64,000 nt of DNA from Casp-actino8 sp046091365. GTDB taxonomy: Bacteria > Actinomycetota > Acidimicrobiia > Acidimicrobiales > Ilumatobacteraceae. Shown one piece after another: positions 32,128 to 40,698 of the stretch. The notes beneath the pieces are model-generated. The model searched no databases, was not told the DNA's origin, and saw nothing but the letters and a program-made list of their open reading frames with translations. The position numbers and the translations under genes are program-made. The stretch spans positions 1-64,000 of the forward strand of contig JBJTBM010000006.1 of NCBI GenBank assembly GCA_046091365.1. The letters run 5' to 3'. Each line of letters opens with the position of its first letter. Position 1 is the first letter of the stretch.

Positions 32128-32856
32128 TCAGTTGTAGGCGGCCATCAGGCGACGGAACTCGTCGCGTTCGGTGCGACCGAGTCCCGGGAACGCCGACCGA
32201 AGCGACATGATCCCCCGCAGACGATCGAGATCACCACTGCGCAGGTAAATGGATTTCAGGTTGTTGGTCATTCGCTCGACGATGGCCATCGGAGGCGTCA
32301 GCGCGAGGAACCGGACGTCGAATACCTGAGCGGCACCGAGCATCTCGGCGAACAGACGGGCACAGCCGGCGGCGTCCAACAACCGACCCCCGCCGTACGG
32401 ATCGGCGAAGACCTCCGGGATCATCCCGGTTGCGGGTCGTTCCGCGACTATGAAGTGACCCGGCATGCCGACGCCGACGATGTCGACACCGACACGACGG
32501 CCGACCTCGATGGCGATGACCGAGAGCGAGATCGGGATCCCGCGGCGAGAGTCGAGCACGTGCGAGATGAACGAGTTCCGCGGGTCGTAGTAGTCATGGT
32601 CGGCGTGACGATGCGCGTTCAACGCCTCCTCTCCCGCGAAGAGCGAACGACACACCCCACCCAGCGTCGGACTCTCGACGGCAGCGGCGATCTCGTCGAG
32701 ACGCGTCAGACCCCCGACGAGGTCGACTGACTCGTCGTGCCCGATGGCCACGGGCAACAAAAGTCCCAACTCGTCGAGAGGCACGTCGCCCCCCGCGGCG
32801 ATCGTGGTGCGGAATCGGTGGCTCGCCCGCGCCCGGTCCCACGTCGGCGACTCCAC
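32128..32856 (-). CDS. SirB1/transglutaminase-like family protein
   Basis: 242 residues resembling SirB1 and the Transglut_core2 family: LDEIAAAVESPTLGG, DYYDPRNSFISHVLDSRRGIPISLSVI and VGMPGHFIV, with a C-terminal helical part (MTNNLKSIYLRSGDLDRL) of tetratricopeptide type. The usual catalytic cysteine position is occupied by Ser-Phe (NSFISHVL), so it is probably not an active protease. The biochemical role is unknown. The GTG at 32856 has TACCAT seven bases upstream and diverges from the synthetase gene with just 33 bases between starts. Confidence 0.82.
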   Translation of the reverse strand: MESPTWDRARASHRFRTTIAAGGDVPLDELGLLLPVAIGHDESVDLVGGLTRLDEIAAAVESPTLGGVCRSLFAGEEALNAHRHADHDYYDPRNSFISHVLDSRRGIPISLSVIAIEVGRRVGVDIVGVGMPGHFIVAERPATGMIPEVFADPYGGGRLLDAAGCARLFAEMLGAAQVFDVRFLALTPPMAIVERMTNNLKSIYLRSGDLDRLRGIMSLRSAFPGLGRTERDEFRRLMAAYN

Positions 32857-32863
32857 ACGGCGA

Positions 32864-32869
32864 ATGGTA
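32864..32869 (-). promoter_or_regulatory. -10 box TACCAT for the SirB1-like gene
   Basis: Seven bases upstream of the GTG at 32856, within a 33-base bidirectional gap shared with the acyl-CoA synthetase promoter. Confidence 0.4.
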
Positions 32870-32876
32870 CTGCCAC

Positions 32877-32882
32877 TACTCT
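32877..32882 (+). promoter_or_regulatory. -10 box TACTCT for the acyl-CoA synthetase
   Basis: Seven bases upstream of the ATG at 32890. Its -35 region would lie over the start of the divergent SirB1-like gene. Confidence 0.45.
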
Positions 32883-32889
32883 TCGCCTC

Positions 32890-34440
32890 ATGTTTCTCGG
32901 AGCACACGCCCTGACCACCCCTGACAAGCCCGCGGTCGTGATGACCGGGTCGGGATACACCCGCACCTTCGCCGAACTCGACGCCGCCGCCAACCGCCTC
33001 TCGCACCTGTTGCACGCGGCGGGACTGCACCCCGGCGATCACGTCGCGTTGTGCATGGAGAACCACGATCGCTACCTCGAGGTCCTCTGGGGATGCCAGT
33101 ACGCGGGCATCGTCTACACCGCGGCATCATCGCGTCTGACGAGCAAGGAACTCGCCTACATCATCAACGACTGCGGTGCGCGAGTCTTCATCACGTCCAA
33201 GTACAAGGCCGATCAGGCCAGCGAGATCATCGCCGAGACGCCCGGTCTCGAGATGCGCCTCATGCTCGACGGCACGGTTCCGGGCTACGAGAGCTACGAG
33301 GCCGCCGTGGAGTCCCAGTCCGCCGAGCCCCTGCCGGACAGGGTGGCCGGCACCGACATGCTCTATTCGTCGGGCACCACCGGACTCCCCAAGGGCGTCA
33401 CCAAACCCTTCGTCGCCTTGCCCCTCGACGCGACCCCCACGTCGGTGGCGCCGTCGCTCGCGATGCTCTTCGGAGCCACCACCGACAGCGTCTACCTCAC
33501 GCCCGCCCCGCTGTACCACGCGGCACCCCTGCGTTTCACGATGGCGGCCCAGAGCATGGGATGCACCGCGGTGGTCATGGAACATTTCGATCCCGAACAG
33601 TTCCTGGTCGCCATCGAGCGCAACCGGGTCACCCACTCTCAGGTCGTGCCCACCATGTTCGTTCGATTGCTCAAACTCGACGCGGCGATCCGCACCAAGT
33701 ACGACGTCTCCTCCCTTGAGGCCGTGATCCACGCCGCCGCTCCGTGTCCCATCCCGGTGAAGAAGCAGATGATCGAGTGGTTCGGACGGATCATCCACGA
33801 GTACTACGCCGGAACCGAGGGCAACGGGTTCGTCTACTGCAACAGCGACCTCTGGCTCGCCAACGAGGGGACGGTGGGTGTTCCGATCGGGTGCACCGTT
33901 CACATCTGTGGCGACGACGGCGAAGAATTGCCCAACTACGAGAGCGGCACGATCTTCTTCGAGGGCGGCGCGACGTTCGAGTATCACAACGACGCCGAGA
34001 AGACCCGGAGTTCACGCCACCCCAAGGGTTGGAGCACGCTCGGTGACGTCGGCTACCTGAACGACAACGGTTGTCTGTTCCTCACCGACCGCAAGGCGTA
34101 CATGATCATCTCGGGTGGCGTGAACATCTACCCACAAGAGGCTGAGAACGCCCTGGTGACCCACCCCAAGGTCGTCGACGTGGCCGTCTTCGGGGTACCG
34201 AACGAGGACTTCGGCGAGGAGGTCAAGGCCGTGGTGCAACCGATGGCGATGCCCGGCGCTCCCGACGAGGCGCGCGCGCTGGAACTCGAGTTGATCGCGT
34301 ACTGCAAGTCGCAGTTGGCCGATGTCAAGTGCCCGCGCAGTATCGACTTCCGTCCCGAACTGCCGCGGCACCCGACGGGCAAGCTCTACAAGCGCCTCTT
34401 GAAGGACGAGTACTGGAAGAACGCCGGGCGTTCGATCTGA
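32890..34440 (+). CDS. AMP-forming acyl-CoA synthetase (FadD type)
   Basis: 516 residues of the ANL superfamily. The phosphate-binding motif YSSGTTGLPKG, the adenine motif EYYAGTEGNGF, the YLNDNGCLFLTDRKAYMIISGG hinge region and the C-terminal RHPTGKLYKR with the catalytic lysine are all present. It activates a carboxylic acid to its CoA thioester with ATP, giving AMP and pyrophosphate. The chain length or ring type of the substrate is not evident. The downstream GDPD gene follows by 19 bases and may share the transcript. Confidence 0.92.
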   Translation: MFLGAHALTTPDKPAVVMTGSGYTRTFAELDAAANRLSHLLHAAGLHPGDHVALCMENHDRYLEVLWGCQYAGIVYTAASSRLTSKELAYIINDCGARVFITSKYKADQASEIIAETPGLEMRLMLDGTVPGYESYEAAVESQSAEPLPDRVAGTDMLYSSGTTGLPKGVTKPFVALPLDATPTSVAPSLAMLFGATTDSVYLTPAPLYHAAPLRFTMAAQSMGCTAVVMEHFDPEQFLVAIERNRVTHSQVVPTMFVRLLKLDAAIRTKYDVSSLEAVIHAAAPCPIPVKKQMIEWFGRIIHEYYAGTEGNGFVYCNSDLWLANEGTVGVPIGCTVHICGDDGEELPNYESGTIFFEGGATFEYHNDAEKTRSSRHPKGWSTLGDVGYLNDNGCLFLTDRKAYMIISGGVNIYPQEAENALVTHPKVVDVAVFGVPNEDFGEEVKAVVQPMAMPGAPDEARALELELIAYCKSQLADVKCPRSIDFRPELPRHPTGKLYKRLLKDEYWKNAGRSI

Positions 34441-34459
34441 CGGATCGGGCGATCACCCC

Positions 34460-35209
34460 ATGGGCCGACACCCGTACCTCGCGGTTCCCGGAGGTTTCAT
34501 CCCGTTCGCGCACCGCGGCGGCACGAGCGAGGCACCGGAGAACACCCTGCCGGCGTTCTGTCACGCGGTGTCGCTGGGATTCCGTCATCTCGAGACCGAT
34601 GTCCAATCGACCGCCGACGGCCATCTGGTCGCGTTCCACGACGACGATCTGCGGCGCACCTGCGGGACACCGGGGCGCATCAGCACCATGACGCGGGCCG
34701 AGGTCGCCCGGGCCCGCGTCGGCGGGCGCGAACCCATCCCCTTGCTCGTCGAACTCCTCGAGGAGTTCCCCACGGCCAACTTCAACATCGACGCGAAATC
34801 CGATGCGTCCGTCGACCCCTTGATCGACGTGTTGCGACGCACATCGTCTCTCGACCGGGTGTGCGTCGGATCGTTCAGTCACCGACGACTCCGTCGGGTT
34901 CGCGCAGCACTGGGATCGAGCGTGTGCACGAGCGCCAGTCCCGTCGAGGTGGCCACCTGGGTGGCCGGCCGCATCCCCACCGGACCGTCATGTCTCCAGG
35001 TGCCACCGCGACAGGGTCCGATACCCGTCGTCACCCGACGCTCGGTGCGACGCGCCACCGACGCCGGCCTGCCGGTTCACGTGTGGACGATCGATGACCC
35101 GAAACTCATGCAAGAACTGATCGACATCGGCGTGAACGGCATCATGACCGACCGTTGCGAGGTGCTGAGGTCGGTGGCGATGGCGAACGGCCTCTGGCCG
35201 CTCACTTGA
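34460..35209 (+). CDS. Glycerophosphodiester phosphodiesterase family protein
   Basis: 249 residues, the second GDPD of the window. AHRGGTSEAPENTLPAF, LETDVQSTADGHLVAFHDDD (Glu-x-Asp and His) and DAKSD supply the expected metal and catalytic residues; VHVWTIDDPKLMQELIDIGVNGIMTDR is the typical C-terminal segment. It hydrolyses glycerophosphodiesters. It has no signal peptide. Its 3' end overlaps the convergent oxidoreductase gene by eight bases. Confidence 0.9.
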   Translation: MGRHPYLAVPGGFIPFAHRGGTSEAPENTLPAFCHAVSLGFRHLETDVQSTADGHLVAFHDDDLRRTCGTPGRISTMTRAEVARARVGGREPIPLLVELLEEFPTANFNIDAKSDASVDPLIDVLRRTSSLDRVCVGSFSHRRLRRVRAALGSSVCTSASPVEVATWVAGRIPTGPSCLQVPPRQGPIPVVTRRSVRRATDAGLPVHVWTIDDPKLMQELIDIGVNGIMTDRCEVLRSVAMANGLWPLT

Positions 35210-36362
35210 CGAGCGGCATGACCTCGTTCATGAATCGAGCCATCTGCTCGTCGGCTTTCTTGTAACTGTCGCCGAGCATGTGCGGGAAGATCGTCATGTA
35301 CTCCAACCCCAACAGGTCCTTGTAGAACTGCACGCCTTCGGCGACCTGTTCGGGAGTGCCGAGAAGGATCGTCTTGTTCTCCACCGACTCCTGCAGTGTG
35401 GGGATCAACCCCGGCTTGGCCGGCTTGCCGTCGTCACCCATGTACCCGCGGCTCCAGCCGTACGGTCCGAGGAACTTCCAGAACTCGTCGTGGCCCGGCG
35501 TCGCACTCTGCCACGCCTTCTCGTACGAATCCTCGATGCGAACCGAAATCACGAGCATGCGCTTGGCGCCGGGCGCCGGCGCCCGTCCGGTCGCCGCCTC
35601 TTGCTTCTCGGCGTAAACGTCCCAGAATCGCTTGATGAAACTGTGGTGCTGATTCCAGAAGACCGCCGAGTGCCCGATACGTGCCACATAGTCGAGGGTG
35701 GGCGGACTGGTCACGGCCTGCCAGATCTCGTAGGGGTAGATCGGCCGCGGCACGAGCGTGAGGTGCTGAACGGTGCTCCCCCGATCGGGAATGCCCGGCA
35801 ACGGGATCTCGAAATGCTTGCCCGCGAACGAGAAGGTCTCGTTGTCGAGGGCCCGCCGGACGATCTCCATCGACTCCTCGAAGACCTCGCGGTTCAGCTC
35901 GTCGTCAGCGGACTTTTCCGGGTTGTCGTGGGAACCGATCGACACACCCTTTTCGTTGAGGTGCAACACCTCGCGCGGCACGGTTCCGCGACCCACACCC
36001 AACATGCCGCGTCCACCCGAAAGGTTGTGCAGCGTGGCGAAATCCTCGGCGAGACGCAACGGATTCCACTGCGGGACGACGTTGAACATCGCACCGAGTC
36101 GGATCCGCTTGGTTTGGGCCGCGATCCAGGCCGAGATCAACAGCCCGTTGGGAATGACCTCGTAGCCCTCGTATTGGAAGTGATGCTCGGTCGTCCAGAA
36201 CGAGTCGAATCCGAGGCGATCCGCCTCGATCGCCGAGTTCACGTAGTCGAGAGTCGCCTTCCACATGTGCTCGTTCGAGAAGCGACGGTCGAGTGGCGCG
36301 GGCGGGCCGGCACCGGCGTCGTCCATCTCGACGCCTCCGAAGAAGAATGCCCCGACCTTCAT
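35202..36362 (-). CDS. Luciferase-like flavin-dependent oxidoreductase
   Basis: 386 residues, class of bacterial luciferase-like monooxygenases (LLM). FDSFWTTEHHF near residue 53, GAMFNVVPQWNPLRLAEDFATLHNLSGGRGMLGVGRG and TLVPRPIYPYEIWQAV are typical of the FMN- or F420-binding TIM barrel. The substrate is unknown. The ATG at 36362 is chosen because GGGAGG lies about five bases upstream; a GTG one codon earlier is possible. Neighbouring deaminase-like and second LLM genes suggest a small-molecule degradation region. Confidence 0.88.
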   Translation of the reverse strand: MKVGAFFFGGVEMDDAGAGPPAPLDRRFSNEHMWKATLDYVNSAIEADRLGFDSFWTTEHHFQYEGYEVIPNGLLISAWIAAQTKRIRLGAMFNVVPQWNPLRLAEDFATLHNLSGGRGMLGVGRGTVPREVLHLNEKGVSIGSHDNPEKSADDELNREVFEESMEIVRRALDNETFSFAGKHFEIPLPGIPDRGSTVQHLTLVPRPIYPYEIWQAVTSPPTLDYVARIGHSAVFWNQHHSFIKRFWDVYAEKQEAATGRAPAPGAKRMLVISVRIEDSYEKAWQSATPGHDEFWKFLGPYGWSRGYMGDDGKPAKPGLIPTLQESVENKTILLGTPEQVAEGVQFYKDLLGLEYMTIFPHMLGDSYKKADEQMARFMNEVMPLVK

Positions 36363-36416
36363 CACTGCCTCCCCGCTCGTGCCACTCGGTCAGAGTACCA
36401 CCGAGGGTCGGAACGG

Positions 36417-37652
36417 TCAGGCGCGGTCGGCTATCCGACGCGTGGTGGCTGTCACGGCCACCTCGACTCCGCGACGAAAAACGCGCCGTTGCGCCGGAGC
36501 GTCCGCGATGGCCTCACGAGTCGAGGCTGCATCTATCGCCATCAGGTCGGCCGGGTTGCCCACCGCGAGGCGGACCTCCGGCACGCCGAGTACCCGACGA
36601 ACCCCGTTGCTCACGAGGTCGAAGGCATCGGGTGGGAGTTGGTGCGACGCCATGATCGCCAGTGCGGCGGTCTCCAGCGGATCGCTACGTCCCACCGGAT
36701 TGAACGGATCTTGAACGTTGTCCCCTCCGAGTGCGACGCGCACGCCGGCCTCGCGCAAGACGTCGATGGGTGCGATCGACCGGGGCATCGACGACTGCTG
36801 CTCACGACCCTGCAGGAAGAGGTTCGTCTGCGGAAGGGGCACCACGGCGATACCGGCCTCCCCCACGCGTCGGGCCAACTCTCGCTGTCGGGCCACGGGT
36901 TGGACCGACAGGCTCACGCAATGGCTCGCGGTGACCGGGTGCGCGAACCCCTCCTTCAGGACGCTCTCGGCCAGGTCGACGAGGGTCAACATGGTCGGGT
37001 CGAGGGTCTCATCCACGTGCAGATCGAGACCCACCCCGGCGTCACGGGCCGCTGCCATCGCCTCGCGGATCATGCTCGCTCCATCGACCTCGAGGTGGGG
37101 ACATCCACCCACCAGATCCGCGCCGAGCTCAAGGGACTCGCGCAGCGCCCGACGGTTGCCCGCGCCGTCGGCGCCGGCGAGTGGCGAGTGCATCAGGGCC
37201 ACGATCTGCAGGTCGACGAGGTGACGCGTCGCATCGCGCGCCGCGAGTACGGCTCGCAGGTGCGCGAGCGACGGATCACTCTCCCCCACGTTCACGTGCG
37301 TGCGCACCAGTGTGACTCCGTTGGCGACCAACTTGTGCAACGCCCGTACCGCGCGATCGGTCATCTCGGCGACACCGAACTCGCCGCGTCGTTCGGCATC
37401 GACCCAGGCGTGGATCGCTCCCATCAGATCGCCCTGCGGATTCGGCACCCGTTCGGCCGTCAGGGCCTTGTCGAGGTGCGCGTGCGGCTCTCCGAGGGAG
37501 GGCACGAGCAGCGCACCCGACAAGTCGACACCCGATCGACCGGTCGCCGACGGCTCGACCGCCACGATCACCCCGTCGGCGACGGCGACGTCGACGATCC
37601 GCGAGTCGACCAGCCGTCCGCGACACAGCCACGTCGTCGTTACCGTCACCAT
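36417..37652 (-). CDS. Cytosine-deaminase-like metal-dependent amidohydrolase
   Basis: 411 residues of the amidohydrolase superfamily, close in pattern to CodA and related deaminases: EPHAHLDKAL (first two His), LDLHVDETLD, ASHCVSL and ALGGDNVQDPFNP with the catalytic Asp. One divalent metal is expected. It should hydrolyse an amino or amide group of a pyrimidine-, creatinine- or triazine-like ring; which one is not decidable here. ATG at 37652 with GGGAG four bases upstream. Divergent from the second LLM gene. Confidence 0.85.
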   Translation of the reverse strand: MVTVTTTWLCRGRLVDSRIVDVAVADGVIVAVEPSATGRSGVDLSGALLVPSLGEPHAHLDKALTAERVPNPQGDLMGAIHAWVDAERRGEFGVAEMTDRAVRALHKLVANGVTLVRTHVNVGESDPSLAHLRAVLAARDATRHLVDLQIVALMHSPLAGADGAGNRRALRESLELGADLVGGCPHLEVDGASMIREAMAAARDAGVGLDLHVDETLDPTMLTLVDLAESVLKEGFAHPVTASHCVSLSVQPVARQRELARRVGEAGIAVVPLPQTNLFLQGREQQSSMPRSIAPIDVLREAGVRVALGGDNVQDPFNPVGRSDPLETAALAIMASHQLPPDAFDLVSNGVRRVLGVPEVRLAVGNPADLMAIDAASTREAIADAPAQRRVFRRGVEVAVTATTRRIADRA

Positions 37653-37677
37653 TCACTCCCTCGTCGGCTCCATGTGG

Positions 37678-37683
37678 AATCGT
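37678..37683 (+). promoter_or_regulatory. -10-like box AATCGT before the second LLM gene
   Basis: Six bases before the GTG at 37690. It supports that start over the ATG at 37672, but the box itself is weak. Confidence 0.22.
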
Positions 37684-37689
37684 AGGCGG

Positions 37690-38472
37690 GTGCGCACCTG
37701 CGTCTGGATCTATCCGAACGATTCCGCGTCGGACATCGTCGACGCCATCGTCGCGCTCGACGCCGCCCATGTCGACGAGGTCTGGATCGCCGACGAGGGC
37801 GTGGCGCGTGAGCCCATGTCGTTGTTGGCCGCCGCGGCGCGCGAGACGACCCATATCGGTCTCGCCGTCGGGATCACCTCACCGTTGTTGCGCCACAGCG
37901 GAGTCGTCGCGTCGACGGCCATGACCATCGACGAGCTGTCCGGTGGTCGCATGATCCTCGGGTGGGGCGTCGGCGGGCACGAATCGCTCGGACCGTTCGG
38001 AATCTCCACCGATCGGCCGGTCGGTGTGGTGCGGGAGGCCATCGAGACCGCCAGCGCGGTGTTCTCGGGCACCACCGGCGCCGACTACGCGCCACCGACC
38101 CATGCCGCACCGCCCCGCCGGATCCCGCAGTACGTCGGGGCTCGCGGCCCGCAGTTGAACCGACTCGCGTCACGACTGGCCGACGGTGTGTTCCTCTCCG
38201 GATTCACCGACGTCGACGCGGCGGCGCCGATCGAGGTCGCCCGGTCGATCCGTCCCATCGACGTCAACCTGTGCGTCTCGGTTCGCTACACCGGCCCGGC
38301 TGATTCGACGTCGATCGCCGGCGAACCCGACGCGGTGGCCGAGCGATTGGGGCGCACCGTCGATCTTCATCGACCGGACACGATCGGTGTCGCCCTCGTC
38401 GATCGGGACCCCGTGGCCACCATGGTCGAGCGGGCCATCGAAACACTCCGGATCCTGCGATCCCGGGTCTAG
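37690..38472 (+). CDS. Luciferase-like (F420/FMN) oxidoreductase
   Basis: 260 residues, shorter than most LLM proteins. VRTCVWIYPND begins the first strand; VDEVWIADEG, GLAVGITSPLLRHSGVVASTAMTIDELSGGRMILGWGVGG and YVGARGPQLNRLASRLADGVFLSG are F420-dependent-type signatures. The N-terminal start is uncertain: GTG 37690 puts the first beta strand at the N-terminus, ATG 37672 adds six basic residues. The substrate is unknown. Its stop overlaps the convergent small gene by four bases. Confidence 0.82.
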   Translation: MRTCVWIYPNDSASDIVDAIVALDAAHVDEVWIADEGVAREPMSLLAAAARETTHIGLAVGITSPLLRHSGVVASTAMTIDELSGGRMILGWGVGGHESLGPFGISTDRPVGVVREAIETASAVFSGTTGADYAPPTHAAPPRRIPQYVGARGPQLNRLASRLADGVFLSGFTDVDAAAPIEVARSIRPIDVNLCVSVRYTGPADSTSIAGEPDAVAERLGRTVDLHRPDTIGVALVDRDPVATMVERAIETLRILRSRV

Positions 38473-38759
38473 CAGTCCCGAACGACGTCGTAGACGCGCA
38501 TCGTGCAGTCGCGCCACAGGTCACCCATGCGCTCGTCCACGTCGGCGACCTGCTCCGGGGTGATCCGCTTCCACTGTTCGCGGCTCTCCCACCAGATCAC
38601 CGCGTGAACGAGATCCGCATCACCCTCCTCGACCCACATCTGCTTGCGCACGAAACCCGGCGACGACTCGAGGAAGCGACTCCAGACCTCCTCTTCGCGA
38701 GCGAGCCAGATGGCGCGCAGTTCGAGCGGAACCGAGAAGGTGAGCCATTCCACGACCAC
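38469..38759 (-). CDS. TIGR03792-like small alpha/beta-barrel protein
   Basis: 96 residues with the pattern of dimeric ferredoxin-like (ABM/TIGR03792) proteins: VVEWLTFSVPLELRAIWLAREEEVW at the start, PGFVRKQMW, and VIWWESREQWKRI. Such proteins can be small heme- or monooxygenase-related folds; no activity is claimed. GTG start at 38759 with TAGAGT seven bases upstream. Confidence 0.75.
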   Translation of the reverse strand: MVVEWLTFSVPLELRAIWLAREEEVWSRFLESSPGFVRKQMWVEEGDADLVHAVIWWESREQWKRITPEQVADVDERMGDLWRDCTMRVYDVVRDC

Positions 38760-38766
38760 GCGTGCG

Positions 38767-38772
38767 ACTCTA
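38767..38772 (-). promoter_or_regulatory. -10 box TAGAGT for the TIGR03792-like gene
   Basis: Seven bases before the GTG at 38759, in the 43-base gap to the divergent desaturase gene. Confidence 0.4.
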
Positions 38773-38802
38773 GCGATGCCTATGCTTCGCGAGGGGACGA
38801 CG

Positions 38803-39837
38803 ATGACCGAACCGCGCGACTACGACCTCACCGGGCCCGAAGCCGTTCGTGCCGTCGAGCGTGGTTTGTCCGGGACGGACTGGTACCGCAGCCCGGTCGA
38901 CCGCGACGCGATGCTCGAGATCATGCGGCGCTCCAACGGTCGTGCCGCGTTCGACACGATCCTGTGGCTCGCCCTCACGGTGCTGGCCGGCTGGTGGGTC
39001 GTCGCCACCTGGGTTTCGTGGTGGACCATTCCGGCGATGTTCGTCTACGGGACGCTCTACGGATCGGCGTCCGACGCCCGTTGGCACGAGTGTGGCCACC
39101 GCACGGCGTTCAAGTCGAAAGCGGCCAACCTCGTCGTGTACCACATCGCGTCCTTCATGGACCTCCGCGAACCGGTGTCGTGGCGATGGAGTCACAACCG
39201 CCATCACGCCGACACCATCATCGTGGGCCGTGATCCCGAGATCGCCTATCAACGCCCGATCCGTTTCTGGCGGGTGTTCGCCGACATGTTCGGGATCCTG
39301 AGCACCCGGGCCGAGTTCGGCAAGTACGCGGCGAACGTTCGCGGACGACTGACACCGGCGAGCGCCGATTTCGTGCCACCACGCGAGGCCGGTCGTGCGA
39401 TCTTCTGGGGCCGCGTTCACGCGGCGATCTGGCTCGCCGCCGTCGTGGCGTGCGTGATCTCCACCAGCCTCCTGCCGTTGGTGTTGATCGGTTTGCCGTC
39501 GCTCTACGGACGGTGGCTGCTCGTGGTCTTCGGCACCACCCAGCACGCCGGTCTCGCCGAGGACGTGCTCGACCACCGACTGAACACCCGGACCGTGTAC
39601 ATGAACCCGGTGCTGCGGTTCTTGTACCTCAACATGAACTACCACCTCGAGCACCACATGTTCCCGTCGGTGCCGTACCGCAACTTGCCCCGACTGCACG
39701 CTCTCGTGCGCGACGACCTACCCGCACCACACCGCGGCGTCGTGCACGCGTACCGCGAGATACTTCCGGCCCTGTGGCGTCAGCGCACCGACGTCGATTA
39801 CGACGTGCGGCCGAGCCTGCCGTCAGCGTCCGCGTGA
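38803..39837 (+). CDS. Membrane fatty-acid desaturase family protein
   Basis: 344 residues. Three histidine boxes of the di-iron desaturase/hydroxylase family are visible: HECGHR, HNRHH and HLEHH, with membrane helices between the first and last (LWLALTVLAGWWVVAT, AAVVACVISTSLLPLVLIGLPSL). It should desaturate or hydroxylate a lipid or acyl chain using oxygen and an electron donor. The ATG at 38803 has GAGGGG six bases upstream; ATGs at 38776 and 38782 are alternatives. Its stop overlaps the convergent permease gene by 15 bases. Confidence 0.9.
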   Translation: MTEPRDYDLTGPEAVRAVERGLSGTDWYRSPVDRDAMLEIMRRSNGRAAFDTILWLALTVLAGWWVVATWVSWWTIPAMFVYGTLYGSASDARWHECGHRTAFKSKAANLVVYHIASFMDLREPVSWRWSHNRHHADTIIVGRDPEIAYQRPIRFWRVFADMFGILSTRAEFGKYAANVRGRLTPASADFVPPREAGRAIFWGRVHAAIWLAAVVACVISTSLLPLVLIGLPSLYGRWLLVVFGTTQHAGLAEDVLDHRLNTRTVYMNPVLRFLYLNMNYHLEHHMFPSVPYRNLPRLHALVRDDLPAPHRGVVHAYREILPALWRQRTDVDYDVRPSLPSASA

Positions 39838-40698
39838 CTCCCCGGCCCACTTGCCGATGAGGCGCCCGGACAACCAACCGAAGAACAGGAACACCGTCAC
39901 TCCGAGGGCACTCGACAGAATCACCGACGCGAAGAGTTGCTCCCCTTCGAGTCGATTCGCGTAGCGCTTCAGGAGTTGACCGATACCGACCTCGCCCTGA
40001 CCGAAGAAGAAGTCACCCACGATCGCTCCGATGACCGAAAGTCCGGCCGAGATGCGCAGACCGGCGAAGACCGCGGGCAAGGCGGCCGGGAACATCAGTC
40101 GGCGCAGACGCGTCAGACGGTTGGCCTTGTGCAAGGTGAACAGATCGTGCATCCCTTGATCGGCCGAGAGCAGTCCGAAGAGAGTGTTCACGACGATCGG
40201 GAACAGCGCGATGATCACGCACACCAACACGCGCGACGAGAATCCGTAACCGAACCAGAATCCGATCAAGGGCACGATCGCCAGGATCGGGATCGCCTGC
40301 AGCACGACGGCGTACGGAAAGATCGCCCGCTCCACGACCTTGGCCTGGCTCATCACGATCGCCAACAGGAATCCGAGCAGGATCGCGATCAGCAACCCCC
40401 AGAAGGCCACCTTGGTACTGGACCACATGCCCTCGAGCATCGTGGAGAAGTTGTCCCAGTTCGCGAAGCCGACGTTCCACACCTCGTGTGGGGGTTGCAA
40501 GAGGAAACGTCGCTTGGGGTCGAGCACGACGAGGCTGATGAAGTACCACACGCCGACGATCAGACCCCCGACCGCCAACGGCGGCAACGCCACCGCGGCC
40601 AACGTCGCCCGTCGCGAACGCTTGGCTTCGGGCATGGCTCCCGCGTCGGCGAGGATCACCTCGACCGGATCGAATGTCGACGGATCGTCGAGCGTCAT
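39823..40698 (-). CDS. ABC transporter permease, NitT/TauT type
   Basis: 291 residues with about six membrane helices. The EAA-loop-like segment (HKANRLTRLRRLMFPAALPAVFAGLRISAGLSVIGAIVGDFFFGQGEVG) is typical of permeases for nitrate, sulfonate, thiamine precursors and related compounds. It begins at ATG in an ATGA overlap with the ATPase gene. With the ATPase and the divergent lipoprotein receptor it makes a complete importer of the nitrate/taurine/thiamine-precursor class. Confidence 0.92.
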   Translation of the reverse strand: MTLDDPSTFDPVEVILADAGAMPEAKRSRRATLAAVALPPLAVGGLIVGVWYFISLVVLDPKRRFLLQPPHEVWNVGFANWDNFSTMLEGMWSSTKVAFWGLLIAILLGFLLAIVMSQAKVVERAIFPYAVVLQAIPILAIVPLIGFWFGYGFSSRVLVCVIIALFPIVVNTLFGLLSADQGMHDLFTLHKANRLTRLRRLMFPAALPAVFAGLRISAGLSVIGAIVGDFFFGQGEVGIGQLLKRYANRLEGEQLFASVILSSALGVTVFLFFGWLSGRLIGKWAGESRGR

